Shown: positions 9,954 through 20,472 of the stretch, in pieces
Layout of the letters: each line of letters starts with the position of its first letter
Position numbering within the stretch: the first letter of the stretch is position 1
From: Neoechinorhynchus agilis
Lineage: Eukaryota > Acanthocephala
Length of the DNA stretch: 35,075 nt
Direction: 5' to 3'
NCBI GenBank assembly: GCA_051530055.1
Contig: JBMGUZ010000024.1
Coordinates: 1 to 35,075, forward strand
Translations under genes and position numbers: made by a program
The notes under the pieces: generated by a model
What the model was told of the DNA's origin: nothing
Seen by the model: only the letters and a program-made list of their open reading frames with translations
The model's database searches: none

Positions 9954-12900
9954 ATGCCGTCAACGATGCCACCACCGCCGTCAACGATGCCACCACCGCC
10001 TGCCGTCCCGGCCGAAATCGATCACCAAACAGACGACCAACCCCACATCAATCACCAGCACCGCTTCCTCTACGCAACGTGACGAAGTACCGACCACCCC
10101 GAAGTCACCGCATACAACTTTGATGCAAGTTGGCACCTCCCAGCATGCCCCACACGTTCCCACGATTTGCCCCTTCTGCGAACGGGAAATACATTTAACA
10201 AAGGTTGGCCTTTTTAGGGTGCATGGGCCCATTGGTTCCCGATGTCCTGGCTCGTACCAACCTCTCCCATCTCGGCCGAGCATTCCTGCATCCTTATCTT
10301 TATCACGACCGGCTAAACCTAACGAGAGCTTGTCGCCAAACTGTCAAACCCCATCTTTGGAATCCCTTTCCCGGGTTTTACCAACAACAATTTTAAAGCA
10401 CATTCCCAAGGGGGCAAGAACCCAGGTGGCACAATCATACACAAATCTCTTGCAACGTTGTGCTGAGAACAATGAGGATATTGATTGGGTAAAACTTTTT
10501 GCTTTCCCCCCGCCTTCTCAGCTCTAGCAACTCAATATCGGGGAATTTGACATCCAACATTAAAAATAGGCTAGTGGAGTTCGACGCGAATTTAAAGAGA
10601 ATGACCGAATCCTCAGCGACTCCCGAAAATTCGTCTAGTAAAAGCCGTAAACAAGGCACAGTCCGGCCACTGTGTCAACGCGTATCGGCGAAGCTCGCAG
10701 ACGGGGATGTTCGCAGTGCGATTCGGCTTCTAGCCTCAACTGAAGATTTTGCGCCAAACCATGGCACTACTTTTGAGGCTCTATTAAAGTTGCATCCGTC
10801 ATCGGAGTCGAACTCGACCAATTTTACACCAACTGCTCAGGCTTTCCGAGCAAATAGTTTAGAAATAAGGAAAGTTGTGTCTTCCTTCGCCAATGGCTCA
10901 GGACACGGGCCGGATGGCTTGCGTCCACAGCACCTCAAAGACATGATGTCTTTTTCTACAGGTGCTTCGGGAATAGCCCTCGGAACTGCTTTGCTTAAAA
11001 TAGTTGATATTTTCATCGAGGGCTCCATTGGCAATTTGGCTACACATCTTTTCTTCGGCGCCTCTTTGTGTGCTTTGTCCAAGAAAGATGGTATTCGTCC
11101 CATCGCCATTGGCTGCACTTTGCGTAGGTTAGCCGCGAAAGTTTTATGCAGGAGAATCTCCGATAAAACGGGAGAATTTTTGAGACCCTGTCAGTTAGGT
11201 TGCTGCACTCCTTGTGGAGTTGAAGCGGTCGTGCATGCTCTGCGAAAATTTATCCCCAAAGAACAAAGCCAACAGCAATTCTGAAAGTAGATTTTAAAAA
11301 TGCTTTCAATACTTTGAAAAGGGAAACAATGTTAAAAGCGATTGAGGATGTCGTCCCAGAGGCTTACCCCTATTTCTGGAGAGCATATGCTAACCATACG
11401 CCACTGCTGTACAACGACAAAATAATTTGGTCGCAGAGTGGTGTACAACAGGGAGATCCACTAGGCACCATAGGCTTCTCCGTCGCAGTAAATGATCTTG
11501 CCCATTCAATGGTTTCTTCTTTCAACGCTTGGTACTTGGACGATGCCACACTCGGTGGCGATCCAAGTGTTGTTTTGAGCGACCTTCAAAGGATCGTGAA
11601 TGAAGCGGACCGCTTGGGAATAGAAATAAATCCCCAAAAATGCGAACTTCTCATCCTGAACGCAACTGAAAACGAGCGCTCTCAAATCTCTAGCGATTTT
11701 GAGTCAGTTGCTCCTGGTCTAGGTTTGATCACCCTTGACCAGCTCACACTCCTCGGGAGCTGCGTTCTTGCTGAGAATGTTGCGAAGGACCTGCGCGCAC
11801 AAATCCCGAAAATGGAGTTGCTCTGCGGCCGAACTTCTGAGCTTTCGGCACATGAGGGTCTCTTCTTGATCAAGAATTGCCTCTATATGCCGAAATTGCT
11901 TCATAAGCTAAGAGCAGCTCCATGTTTCGGAGAAGACAAATTGTTAGAAGAGCTCGACGGGGTAATTCGTAAGCAGCTGGGACATATATTGAATGTCAAA
12001 TTTTCTGACACAGGTTGGCGACAGCCTACTTTTCCCATGGCTTATGGTGGTTTGGGAGTTCCCACCACTTCAGACGTCGCTTTACCTGCCTTCCTCTCCT
12101 CTTGCCGGGCAAGTAAAGTCTATGTCGATGCCATTTTAGGCAAATCGCTGAAGGATGCGATCTTTGAAACAGGATTATATCAATGGCATCAATTGACAGG
12201 CATCAACCAGCTCCCCGCAAATGAGTGCAAGCAGTCGTCTTGGGGCATTCCTCTCGTTCAGAAGATTCACAACTCTTTCAAAGATCTTCTGGATGAGGTG
12301 TCTCAGGTCCGGCTGGTAGCCTGCTCCACGAAGGAGTCGGGAGCGTGGTTGAATGCTCTCCCTGTAGGGAAACTTGGAACTCTCCTTGCTGACTCAGTCG
12401 TCAGGATCGCAGTATCCTTGAGATTAGGCCTACCGATTTGCATCCCGCATCGCTGCCGCTGCAGCACTATAGTGGACTCTTCGGGGAGACACGGTCTCAT
12501 ATGCAAGACGTCATCGGGACGATTTCCAAGGCATGCTGAAATCAATGCCATCCTGAGTAGGACCCTAAAAACGCTTTCCCTTCCAAACATTCTAGAACCC
12601 ACTAATCTTTGTAGATTAGATGGAAGACGCCCTGATGGCGTGACCGTATTTCCTTGGCGGGAGGGAAAATGTTTCTTGTGGGATGCAACGTGTGTGGACA
12701 CGTTGGCAAACTCCAACATCAGCCACTCGAAAAAAGGTCCAGGAGGAGCGGCGACGGCTGCAGAGGATCGGAAATGCTCAAAATACAGGGAGCTAATCCG
12801 AAATTACCATTTTGTCCCCTTCGGTGTGGAAACGTATGGGGCCTTGGGAGGGTCGGCACTGGCCCTCGTGAAGGAATTGGGGAAACGAATCAACGCGGCG

Positions 12901-12992
12901 ACTGGGGAGCCAAGATCGACTTCGTTCCTAGCCCAAAAAAATAAGCATTGCGGTGCAGCGGGGCAATGCGGCTAACATTTTGGCCTGCGCCG
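9954..12992 (+). pseudogene. RLE-LINE copy 2 polyprotein, four frame breaks
   Basis: Frames in order. A leader from ATG 9954. A zinc finger CPFC-x14-H-x6-C (about 10165-10240). A linker with VLPTTILKHIPKGARTQ. RT with GLRPQHLKDMM, LCALSKKDGIRPIAIG, KVDFKNAFNTL, GVQQGDPLGTIGF and AWYLDDATLGG (10910-11560). A thumb with LTLLGSCVL. GAWLNALPVGKLGTLL. A knuckle CRC-GRHGLIC. RLE with FPRHAEIN, RRPDGVTVFP, LWDATCVDTL and KCSKYREL (12420-12800). VPFGVETYGALG, then QRGNAAN. The frame shifts near 10070, in the C-run at about 10506, near 11275, and in an A-run at about 12940 that swaps the natural ending for an out-of-frame stop at 12975. From 11314 to 12935 the frame is open with catalytic residues intact. 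Confidence 0.87.
9957..9998 (+). repeat. Exact 21-bp tandem duplication at the start of RLE-LINE copy 2
   Basis: CCGTCAACGATGCCACCACCG occurs twice in a row. It follows the ATG at 9954-9956 and encodes PSTMPPP-type repeats, giving MPSTMPPPPSTMPPPP. The period is a multiple of three, so the frame survives. It may be replication slippage in a proline-rich leader of the element's ORF. Confidence 0.85.
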
Positions 12993-13060
12993 ATGAATAG
13001 GGGCGTCGAAGAAACTATAAATTATGTATGCTCTCGTTAAAAAAAGTTTATTATGAAAAA

Positions 13061-13485
13061 AATTATATATGTAGGAGATGTGTTTATTAAAAATCCGGAT
13101 AAAAAATATTTTATTGAATCGGAATGTTTCGGGAGGAAGACCTCACCTCATTAGCCACTGTTTTGGTGTTTTATGCGCTGCGAGCCTTCCTCGTAAAATA
13201 TTTCGATCTAATAAAATATGTTTAATTCATATTTGCCAATTTAACGACTTCTGAATGCTTAAAATGTTTGGAGGACTCAAATTTAAAATTCACGCCATAA
13301 TCCAAACATTCTACATCTTCAATAAAACGTAGCCTAGGTTTCATTTCTCAAACATTGATGATCGTTTGCAGGATGGTTAAACTCATGATTAATGACTTCG
13401 AATATTTTTGCCATATTATCATACTTAGTCACTTAAGTTTGTCGCGAGGTTTTCATTAGAATCTTTTAAATTGACACACGATTCG
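13061..13485. other. AT-rich spacer between RLE-LINE copies
   Basis: No coding frame and no recognised element. It probably holds the 3' flank of copy 2 and host DNA. Confidence 0.4.
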
Positions 13486-13965
13486 GGAGCAACTCAGCCT
13501 CCTGGGCAGTTGCGTCTTCGATTGGAATTTCGGTCTTCCCGTGGCGGGAGGGCAAATGCCTTCTCTGGGACACCAAGTGTGTGGACACCCTCGCAGCCAG
13601 CAACATCCGCTACTCCCTCGAAATCGCCGGTGGTGCCGCCAGTGCAGCGGAAGGGAGGAAAATACTCAAATATAGTTATCGAGGCCTCACTATTTTGTCC
13701 CCCTTTGGGGTAGAGACGTATGGAGCGCTCGGCAGCTCGGCACTCTCTGCTCCACGATGTCTCGAAGAAATTGATAGAGGCAACCGGAGACTCAAGAGCA
13801 GGTGTATTCCTTCGACAAAATATCTCGCTGGCATTACAACGAGGCAATGCTGCCAGCGTGATGGCGACGGTCGAGGAAGGACAAAAGCTGGAATTTGGCG
13901 GGAGGTGGTGAGTGTGCTTCAAACAGATTGTTTGAATTGTTAAAAATATATTATGTTTTTTTAAA
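13486..13965 (+). mobile_element. RLE-LINE fragment 3, internally deleted
   Basis: The piece opens with QLSLLGSCVF (13492-13521), the thumb block of the family, and then joins directly to VFPWREGKCLLWDTKCVDTLA from the nuclease domain. About 1 kb between them is missing. The nuclease block continues (GGAASAAEGRKILKYS, PFGVETYGALGSSAL) with a frameshift near 13730. It ends in the frame ISLALQRGNAASVMATV and a Gly-Gly-Arg-Trp stop near 13911, followed by an AT-rich tail. Note DTKC where intact copies have DATC. Confidence 0.75.
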
Positions 13966-14439
13966 AAAACACGATTTAGCAAATCATTTCCAAAGTAAAC
14001 AAATTGATTTCTGAGATGTACAAATTCGCAAGATATCACGTAACGTCGATCGGAAAATTGCACAATTTTTCTGCTCTAATGCATTGCGAAAATGTTGCGC
14101 AGAATATATGCTTGGAAACAGAATCGGGTTGATATTTGGTTTTTTGTATAAATGCTTATTTTCTCAAATAGCTTTTAAATAAAAATATCGCCAAATTTTC
14201 ATGGGCATTGTGTTCGCAAACCTATTAAAACATACTTCTTTACGGGGAAAACCCGAGCGGCTTTAGGTTTTAATACATACTCCGAAGGCGTAACATGCGA
14301 CTATTATCTTATATTTACAAAGAGCAAATAACTCGGCCGACCAAAATAATCACTGGTCAGGTGCGCTTTCATCACCTGCAGAATATTTAAATAAAGCATC
14401 AGTTTTTGGCTGAGAACATAACGTAAAAACCAAGCCTTC
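13966..14439. other. Spacer before the tandem array
   Basis: AT-rich with no coding frame. The last 60 bases (from about 14440) drift into a degenerate copy of the 122-bp unit. Confidence 0.4.
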
Positions 14440-16110
14440 TGTCTCCGCGTCTGTCGAAATGGGTGTGTACGTCGGCGTGAGTCTGTTTTTCTCGGATTCC
14501 AGTGCATTGATTAGAATAGAAAATAGCTCTCGCTTTGTGCGATTTATCATTCTGACCAACCGAACACTGCGGTCTCAGTAATATGGAATTTGTACGCGTA
14601 AATCTATGTTTTTCTCGGATTTTAGTGCATTGACTGGAATAGAAAATAAATCTCGCTTTGTGCGATTTTTCATTCTGGCCAACCGAACATTGGCGTCTCA
14701 GTAATATCGCATTTGTATGCGTGAGTCTATGATTTTCTCGGATATCTGTGAATTGATCGGAATAGAAAATAAATCTCGCTTTGTACGATTTTTCATTCTG
14801 AGCAACCAAACATTGGCGTCTCAGTAATATCGCATTTGTAAGCGCGAATCTATGTTTTTCTCGGATTTCAGTGAATTGACTTGAATAAAAGGTAAGTCTC
14901 TCTTTGTGCGATTTTTTGTCATTCTGACCAATCGAACACTTGCGCCTCGGCAATATCGCAATTGCACGCGTAAGTCTAAGTTTTTCTCGGATATCAGATC
15001 ATTGACTGGAATAGAAAATAGCTCTCGCCTTGTGCAATTTACCATTCTGACCAACCGAACGCGGGGGTCTCAGTAATATCGAATTTTTACGCGCAAATCT
15101 ATGTTTTTCTCGGATTTTAGTGCATTGACTGGAATAGAAAATAAATCTCGCTTTGTGCGATTTATAATTCTGACCAACCGAATTTGTTCTCAGTAATATA
15201 GAATTTGTACACGCGAGTCTATGTTTTCCTCGGATTTCAGTAAATTGATTTTAATAAAAAATAATTCTCGCTTTGTGCGATTTTTCATTCTGACCAACAG
15301 AAGACATGCGTCTCAGCAATATCGCATTTGCACACCCGAGTCTATGAATTTCTCGGATATCAGTGAATTGATTGGAATAGAAAACAAATCTCCCTTTGTC
15401 CGATTTATCATTCTAACCAACCGAACACTGTTGTCTCAGTAATATGGAATTTGTACGCGCAAGTCCATGTTTTTCTCGGATTTTAGTGCATTGACTGGAA
15501 TAGAAGGGAAGTCTCGCTTTGTGGTATTTATCAACCTGACCAACTGAACGCTGTTGTTTCAGTAATAAGGAATTTGTACGAACAAGTCTATTTTTTCTCG
15601 GAATTTAGTGCATTGATTGGAATAGAAGGGAAGTCTCGCTTTGTGTGATTTTTCATTCTGACCAACCGAACACTACCGTCTCAGCAATATGGAATTTGTA
15701 CGTGCAAGTGTATGTTTTTCTCGCATATCAGGTCATTGATGGTAATGGAAGGGAATTTTCGCTTTGTGAGATTTTTTCATTCTGAAGAAACGAACACTAG
15801 CGTCTATGTAATATGGAACTTGTACGCGCAAGTCAATGTTTTTCACGAATATCAGGTCATTGATTGGAATAGAAGGGAAGTCTCGCTTTGTGCGATTTAT
15901 CATTCTTACCAACCGAACACTTGCCTCTCAGTAATAAGAAATTTGTACGCGCAAGTCTATGTTTTTCTCGGATATCAGGTCATTGATTTGAATAGAAGGG
16001 AAGTCTCACTTTGTGCGATTTATCATTCTGACCAATCAAACACTGCGGTCTCAATAATATAGAATTTGTACGCGTAAGTCTATGCTTTTCTCGGATATCA
16101 GTGACATGTT
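14440..16110 (+). repeat. Tandem array of a 122-bp unit, about 13 copies
   Basis: The phrase CTCGCTTTGTGCGATTT (with variants) recurs at about 14530, 14652, 14774, 14897, 15024, 15147, 15268, 15389, 15511, 15632, 15755, 15877 and 15999, a spacing of 121-127 bases. Each unit also carries TTTTTCTCGGAT, TTGACTGGAATAGAA and ATTCTGACCAACCGAAC. Units differ by roughly 10-20 percent, so the array is not freshly amplified. A long minus-strand frame (14399-14953) and several shorter frames run through the units because the period is close to 41 codons. I take these as by-products of the repeat and not genes. It resembles a satellite block. Confidence 0.92.
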
Positions 16111-17175
16111 TTTAATATTCCAAAAAACCAAAACCGCCCAACGCACAGCATCCAATACCTAACCCGCTACGTGCAACGTCACATCGTTTTGTGAATGTGG
16201 CACGGCGTCACATCGTTTCGGGTAACGTGTAAAAACTATACACGTTGACGTAATAATTATACGCGACTAATTCTTCGTCACCACAATTTATTCAACTTGA
16301 AAAATCCCGTCTCATGGAAAGAGTTCTTTGTCCGGAAAAACTAACGATCGAACCGACTGCTCCTTCGTCTGAACGTGAATACAAATATTGGAAGAAAACG
16401 TTTGACAACTTCGTGGCTGTATGTGGAAATCAATGTCCAGACAAACTTCAATGTTTGATACGTTTCGTCAGTCCAAACGTATATGAAATGATAGCGGACC
16501 AACCCGATTTTGATAAGGCGATTGCGATCTTGGACAAAGCATACATTAAGGAGGCGAATTCAATTTTTTCCAGACATGTGTCAGCTACGTACCAGCAGCA
16601 ACCATCTCAGTCAATCGACAAGTTCGTCCGAGAACTAAACTGCATAAGCCGAAACTGTCAGTTAACGGACGTGACCGCTGAGCAATACCGACTGGAACTC
16701 ATTCGCGATGCTTTTGTTAGTGGCATTTCATCCCCCATAATTCGTCAACGCCTTCTGGAACATCATGCTCTAAGTTGACCCAGGCGATCGACATAGCGAA
16801 GTCTCTAGATACAGCTCACCGAAACGCTGAAATTTATGACCGTCAAGCGCCGCCCATTGCAGCTTTTGTCGAAGCTCCTCCATCCACTTCGCACCAGAAG
16901 CCTGAAACGGAGGATATGGAAATAGCTGCCGCCATAAAGCCAAAAAAGTGCTGGTTTTGCGGTTTTGATTTGCATCCAAGATCTCGTTGTCCTGCCAGAA
17001 AGTCTAAGTGTTCGAAATGCGGAAAAATAAGCCATTGGGGTAAAGTATGTCGATTGATGCCCTTAGAAAAGCAGTCGGAGGACATCTCCGCTACTATGTT
17101 TCTATGTGCCAGCGACGAGCTTGCAGATCAAAACAATCGAATGTTCCTTATCGACGTGATCATTGAGGGACTACC

Positions 17176-17184
17176 GTTATCTGC
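17176..17184. repeat. 9-bp target-site duplication, left copy
   Basis: GTTATCTGC, repeated at 17593-17601. The sequence on either side is protease-region sequence of the Ty3/Gypsy fossil, showing that the insertion is younger than that element. Confidence 0.8.
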
Positions 17185-17592
17185 TATTTTAAGTTTTTTA
17201 CTGGCAAGCCGGTATTGTATCATCATTAAATTTTAGTCTATCCCTTCTTGTACGGCTTATTTTTTTAGGCATAAAGCCAAATCAATTACATCAGAGAAGT
17301 GATATAACCACAGTCTTTAATGCACGGTTAAGAGTTTGTACATTCCTCCGGATCCTCAGGTACCTCCAGGAGGAGGGACTCATCAGTGAGTTTCCTCCCT
17401 TCGGCGGTATTTCGTCCCCTTTGGCTGTGCGTCATTGGTGGTAACGGATTCGAACCACTTGACCCCTAATCGGGATCACGGGCATTAGTCCACTTGACTA
17501 CCTCGACACAACTACGAAATGTCAAACTCAGCCAGTTTTTCGACCCTAAAGAAATAAGACGGACAAGAAGGGATATACTAAAATTTAATGAT
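17185..17592 (-). mobile_element. 408-bp inverted-repeat insertion with a tRNA-like core
   Basis: Flanked by a 9-bp direct repeat, GTTATCTGC at 17176-17184 and 17593-17601. Terminal inverted repeats of 48 bp lie at 17222-17269 and 17545-17592 with four mismatches (ATCATTAAATTTTAGT and so on). The right repeat touches the target duplication. The left one is separated from it by a 37-nt tail (17185-17221). The middle carries RNA polymerase III-type boxes on the minus strand. There is no coding frame, so it is non-autonomous. Options are a MITE of a family with 9-bp target duplications (MULE-like), a SINE caught in an inverted duplication, or a product of PLE-type insertion. Confidence 0.75.
17440..17512 (-). 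ncRNA. tRNA-like sequence with A and B boxes (SINE head or tRNA relic)
   Basis: On the minus strand TAGTCAAGTGG (17500-17490) fits the A-box consensus and GGTTCGAATCC (17456-17446) fits the B-box exactly. The boxes are 44 nt apart, as in a tRNA gene. The T stem can pair (AGTGG with CCGTT). The acceptor arms do not pair and no anticodon can be assigned, so this is not a working tRNA but a tRNA-derived promoter. It lies inside the 408-bp inverted-repeat element. Confidence 0.65.
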
Positions 17593-17601
17593 GTTATCTG
17601 C
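17593..17601. repeat. 9-bp target-site duplication, right copy
   Basis: GTTATCTGC, identical to 17176-17184. Confidence 0.8.
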
Positions 17602-17934
17602 AATGATCGATACAGGTAGTTCGAGCAACTTTATTAGTGATAAGGTTGCCATGAATCTGGGACTAAGAACGATTGCATCGGAAGGTATAGTCAAGCTGGC
17701 TGCAACAAGTCAACAGATTCGAATCAAAGGCAAATGTCTCGTCGACATTATTGTGGAAAATCGAACTTATCTTGCTGTCAAATTCAGTGTGTTGGAGGAC
17801 CTTTGTACGGACGTCATACTCGGTCTAGAATTTCAAAAACTCCACAGAAGCATTCGTTTTGTCTATAATGCTTCCAAAGATGAATTGACAATTAAGCCCT
17901 ATCAGACTGTTGCAACTTGATCAAAGCTGATATG

Positions 17935-18785
17935 TTGCAAACCCCATTGTTTGACTCGATCCCTTTAAGGTTCTGTGATTTCATCGACTAAGATAAAAGT
18001 GTCATCTACGTTTCTCTACCGGAACTTCACACCAGGTAGGCTTGAAACGTTCCTAGCCTCCCATTCGCGCATTCCCCATGGACAGTCCATCTACTTGATC
18101 ATAGCTCTCGCCTTCGAAGTTTGACATCAGCAAAAATCATTCTATATTCTGCACATGCGAGCGCCTTCAATCTCCCTGTGAACACCACACCTGATGACAC
18201 GGTGTGCTCACCCGGAGGCACTAAGTTTCTTAACATGGTAGCCAATATCAAGCTGTTTACGTATTATATGCAAAATGCGATGCAATAATTGGCCCAGCCT
18301 CTAATGGGCTTATGTACTTTTGCCAATAAGTACATGTTAGGTGTAAGTCCGTTGTTGGAATGATGTTTTTGGTATATTTGATCATCTATCCTTCCATGCT
18401 TCTTTAGTGTAAGTACATATTGGTTGAACATATTTTCTCGTTTTGTAGTGGGCATATATTATTAGATCGGAACTCTGAACCCGATAAGATATCCTCAGCC
18501 ATTCTATGATAGTGTTCTTCATCTACAATGCAGAATCCTCTGCCTTTGTACAACTTCATGATACGTATCTCCTTAATTCGATTAAGATTATTCATCGCTA
18601 AGATCAGTTGTTGGGGCAAGTTAGTACGTTTAATTCTGTTTTCTTTATGTAGCAATGCTTCTACTTTCCATAATGGAATTGTGATTCCGGTAAATTTGGC
18701 ATTAGATATCATCTTCTCCATTTCAAGGGTTAATCTCATGTTGTGGAGTTTGCCACGAGTAAAATAAATTCGATTTGCGACACGA
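17935..18785 (-). pseudogene. Penelope-like element (PLE) reverse transcriptase piece A
   Basis: Minus-strand reading from about 18785: ITIPLWKVEALLHKENRIK, NNLNRIKEIRIMKLYKGRGF and CIVDEEHYHRMAEDIL (18700-18500), then FNQYVLTLKKHGRIDD and NMYLLAKVHKPIRG (18440-18290). These are the N-terminal and finger regions of PLE reverse transcriptase, where the YGLPKVHKP block is diagnostic. Further on, FEGESYDQVDGLSMG (about 18115) and VDDTFILVDE (about 17990) are motifs B and C. The palm between them is largely missing. No GIY-YIG follows. It lies head to head with piece B. Confidence 0.8.
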
Positions 18786-18835
18786 GCAGACTAAATCGCA
18801 AATTACGGATCATTCAACCATAACCTTGCGCGAAT

Positions 18836-20175
18836 GATCAATAGGCAAATGAAAGTCATTGCAGCAGACGATTGGTTCTCTAAGGTCAAGGATGGAATAG
18901 AATTCTCTAAGAGAATAAGGGGAAGATGCTCAGAAGGAACCTGGCATGCCACAGCAGATGTTGAGGCGCTGCTCACGAATCTCCCTCTGCACGACACCAG
19001 CGCTCCCAGCCAAGGATTGGCTAACCCTAATCCAATGGTGCACACGACAAAATGCGTTTACTTTTGAAGGAAGGGTCTTTGAACAAATAGATGGAGTCGC
19101 TATGGGGTCACCGATAGCACCTGCGCCCGCGGACATCTAAATGAGGAAATGGGAGGAGAAGATAAAAGATAGGATACCCCAAATCAAGGAATGGATACGT
19201 TATGTAGATGATGTGTTCATCGTCCTTAACGAAGACCCTAGGAAATGTAACCTTTTGGAAAGGCTGAACGAAGTAGACCCAAGCATAAAGTGGACCATTC
19301 AATTTGAGGAAAACAGGAGAATTCCATTTCTAGACGTGATGGTAAATCGAGGAAAAAGAAGAATAAACACAAGCCTCTATAGAAAGGAACATTTGAGTTG
19401 GCGATGCCCACATTGGAGAAGCCACAAATCAAGGACATACAAAATATTGGCAGCAAAAGCACTGTATGCGAGAGCCAAACAAATATGTTCAAGTGCTTCG
19501 TGCTTCAAGGTGGAAGAAGATAAAATTACTAAAATGTTAAGAGAACAAGGATATCCTAACCAATCTATCAAACAAGCCAGGATGAAGATGTGGGGAAATA
19601 TCAAAAAAGGAGATCAAAAGGAATGCGTAAAAGAAAACTCGATATGGTTGGGAGGCCGCTTCATTAGCGACGTATGCACGGCGAACGTTAGGAAGGCAAC
19701 CCAGGGAATTCCTTGTAGGTTTTATACCAAAGCTGGTGGAACCCTTGCGGGGTACTTCAAGAGGAAGCCAGAAAGGAAGCACGACGCAGGGGTATACGGC
19801 ATACCGTGTAAAGATTGCAATGCGGTCTATATAGGTCAGACCATCCAGGGACTGAAGAAACGCATTCAACAGCACAAATATAACGTGCGAAAAGGAGACA
19901 CCGCGTCAGCGATTTTCAACCATATCTCCATACACGACCACGAGGTCAATTTTGAGGGCGCCAGGATGCTAGTGCAGGAAGAAAACCTGGAGAGGAGGTT
20001 GACAATGGAAGCCCTGATGATTAAAAAAGAAGACCACCTTATGGAGGGCAACAAAAGTAATGTCACGCTTATGTTGCAGCCGAAAGAGGTTAAAACATGG
20101 TCCAGGATCCAGGATGCAACCGGGCAAGAGGCATTTTTTAAAAGAGATTCTCAAGACAATAATTTTTTCAGATGA
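18836..20175 (+). pseudogene. PLE reverse transcriptase (palm onward) and GIY-YIG endonuclease
   Basis: The long frame 19141-20175 (344 codons) opens just after an in-frame TAA. RT motif B (FEGRVFEQIDGVAMGSP) lies just upstream at about 19065-19120. Motif C, RYVDDVFIVL, is at residues 20-29. The RT thumb follows (FLDVMVNR, SLYRKEHLS). The GIY-YIG nuclease begins at Gly217 (GVYGIPCKDCNAVYIGQT), preceded by CRFYTK, with the downstream LKKRIQQHK and NHISIHDH segments. The CKDC and HDH elements are typical of endonuclease-bearing PLEs, where this domain cuts target DNA. Upstream (18836-19066) DVEALLTNLPLHD is the palm motif A region. Apart from the break before 19141 the C-terminal two thirds are open. 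Confidence 0.88.
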
Positions 20176-20183
20176 CCAAAAGC

Positions 20184-20215
20184 CTGAAGAGGGAGACTTT
20201 GCTCTCCGAAAATTT
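20184..20215 (+). ncRNA. Hammerhead-ribozyme-like motif after the PLE ORF
   Basis: CTGAAGA (20184-20190) matches the CUGANGA core. Stem II is GGAGA (20192-20196) with TCTCC (20203-20207) around a 6-nt loop. GAA follows at 20208-20210, then the self-complementary AATT (20211-20214) and T (20215) as the expected cleavage base. It begins 9 nt past the PLE stop codon. PLEs are known to carry hammerheads in their terminal repeats, often with a stem III so short that they act as dimers. Stem I is poor here (about 2 bp), so activity is doubtful. Confidence 0.6.
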
Positions 20216-20249
20216 GCATAATAAAAAACGTCTGGGTGTCCGCACAAAA

Positions 20250-20472
20250 CAAATTTCTAGTTTTGAGTGCTAGGCAAACAGCTTTCCATATCGTTCCATT
20301 AAGCTTTTCGATTTGACCATTGCCCATCGGGTAGTATGGGGTCGTCTTACTGACTAACACACCACTCTTCCTAAGGAAATCCTTGACATCCGAACTTAGA
20401 AACGGCATTCCTCTGTCGTTATGTCGAGTCGTATGTACGTATCCTGCGACACCACACAGCGAAAATATCTCA
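20250..20472 (-). mobile_element. Ty3/Gypsy integrase fossil fragment
   Basis: Minus-strand fragment of a Ty3/Gypsy integrase core, closely related to the integrase part at 23030-23220 (same family). It is only a fragment, without LTRs. It abuts the PLE tail on one side and another PLE scrap on the other, so it looks like part of a rearranged block and not an insertion of its own. Confidence 0.75.

Larger units (their letters stand above)
9954..13060 (+). mobile_element. RLE-LINE copy 2
   Basis: About 3.1 kb on the plus strand, covering all domains of the family from the N-terminal zinc finger to the C-terminal QRGNAA block, followed by an AT-rich tail (to about 13060). It has the same architecture as copy 1 but is clearly diverged from it at the protein level, so the two are different lineages and not recent sisters. 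The ends are not fixed by a visible target duplication. Confidence 0.8.
16243..17931 (+). mobile_element. Ty3/Gypsy LTR-retrotransposon fossil: gag and protease part
   Basis: Fossil of a Ty3/Gypsy-like element, broken, with at least two breaks besides the 408-bp insertion inside it. Parts seen: the end of a possible 5' LTR (TGACGTAATAATT to TTCGTCACCACA, 16243-16282), a gag region from about 16314 with two zinc knuckles (about 16950-17050), and an aspartic protease region with the DTGSS active-site block (17600-17920). No RT, RNase H, integrase or 3' LTR follows, because the sequence changes to Penelope-like pieces near 17932. The gag is related to but clearly different from that of the relic at 21779-23923. 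Confidence 0.8.
18830..20220 (+). mobile_element. Penelope-like element piece B with GIY-YIG endonuclease and 3' hammerhead-like motif
   Basis: This 5'-truncated PLE copy starts inside the RT palm at about 18830 and runs through the GIY-YIG endonuclease to a hammerhead-like motif at 20184-20215. An AT-rich AATAAAA tract follows at about 20220. Beyond about 20255 the sequence becomes a minus-strand integrase scrap. The copy is joined head to head with piece A, and the junction lies near 18785-18830. Confidence 0.8.

Noticed and set aside
14399-14953. Long minus-strand frame with 41-residue repeats in the tandem array
   Set aside because: The 122-bp period nearly equals 41 codons, so open frames arise by chance. 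The frame does not continue through the rest of the array, and the plus strand has similar frames.
14440-16110. CRISPR-like array
   Set aside because: The whole 122-bp unit is repeated, with no short repeat and unique spacers, and the setting is eukaryotic.
17380-17430. CTGATGAG next to GAAAC on the minus strand inside the 408-bp element, suggesting a hammerhead
   Set aside because: The GAAAC comes before the CTGATGAG with only three bases between. A permuted (open stem II) fold through GGGAC and GTCCC leaves too little sequence for stems I and III. The stretch is better explained as a plain hairpin (ACTCA with TGAGT).
17440-17512. Functional tRNA gene
   Set aside because: A and B boxes are good, but the acceptor arms do not pair and no anticodon loop fits, so it is tRNA-derived only.
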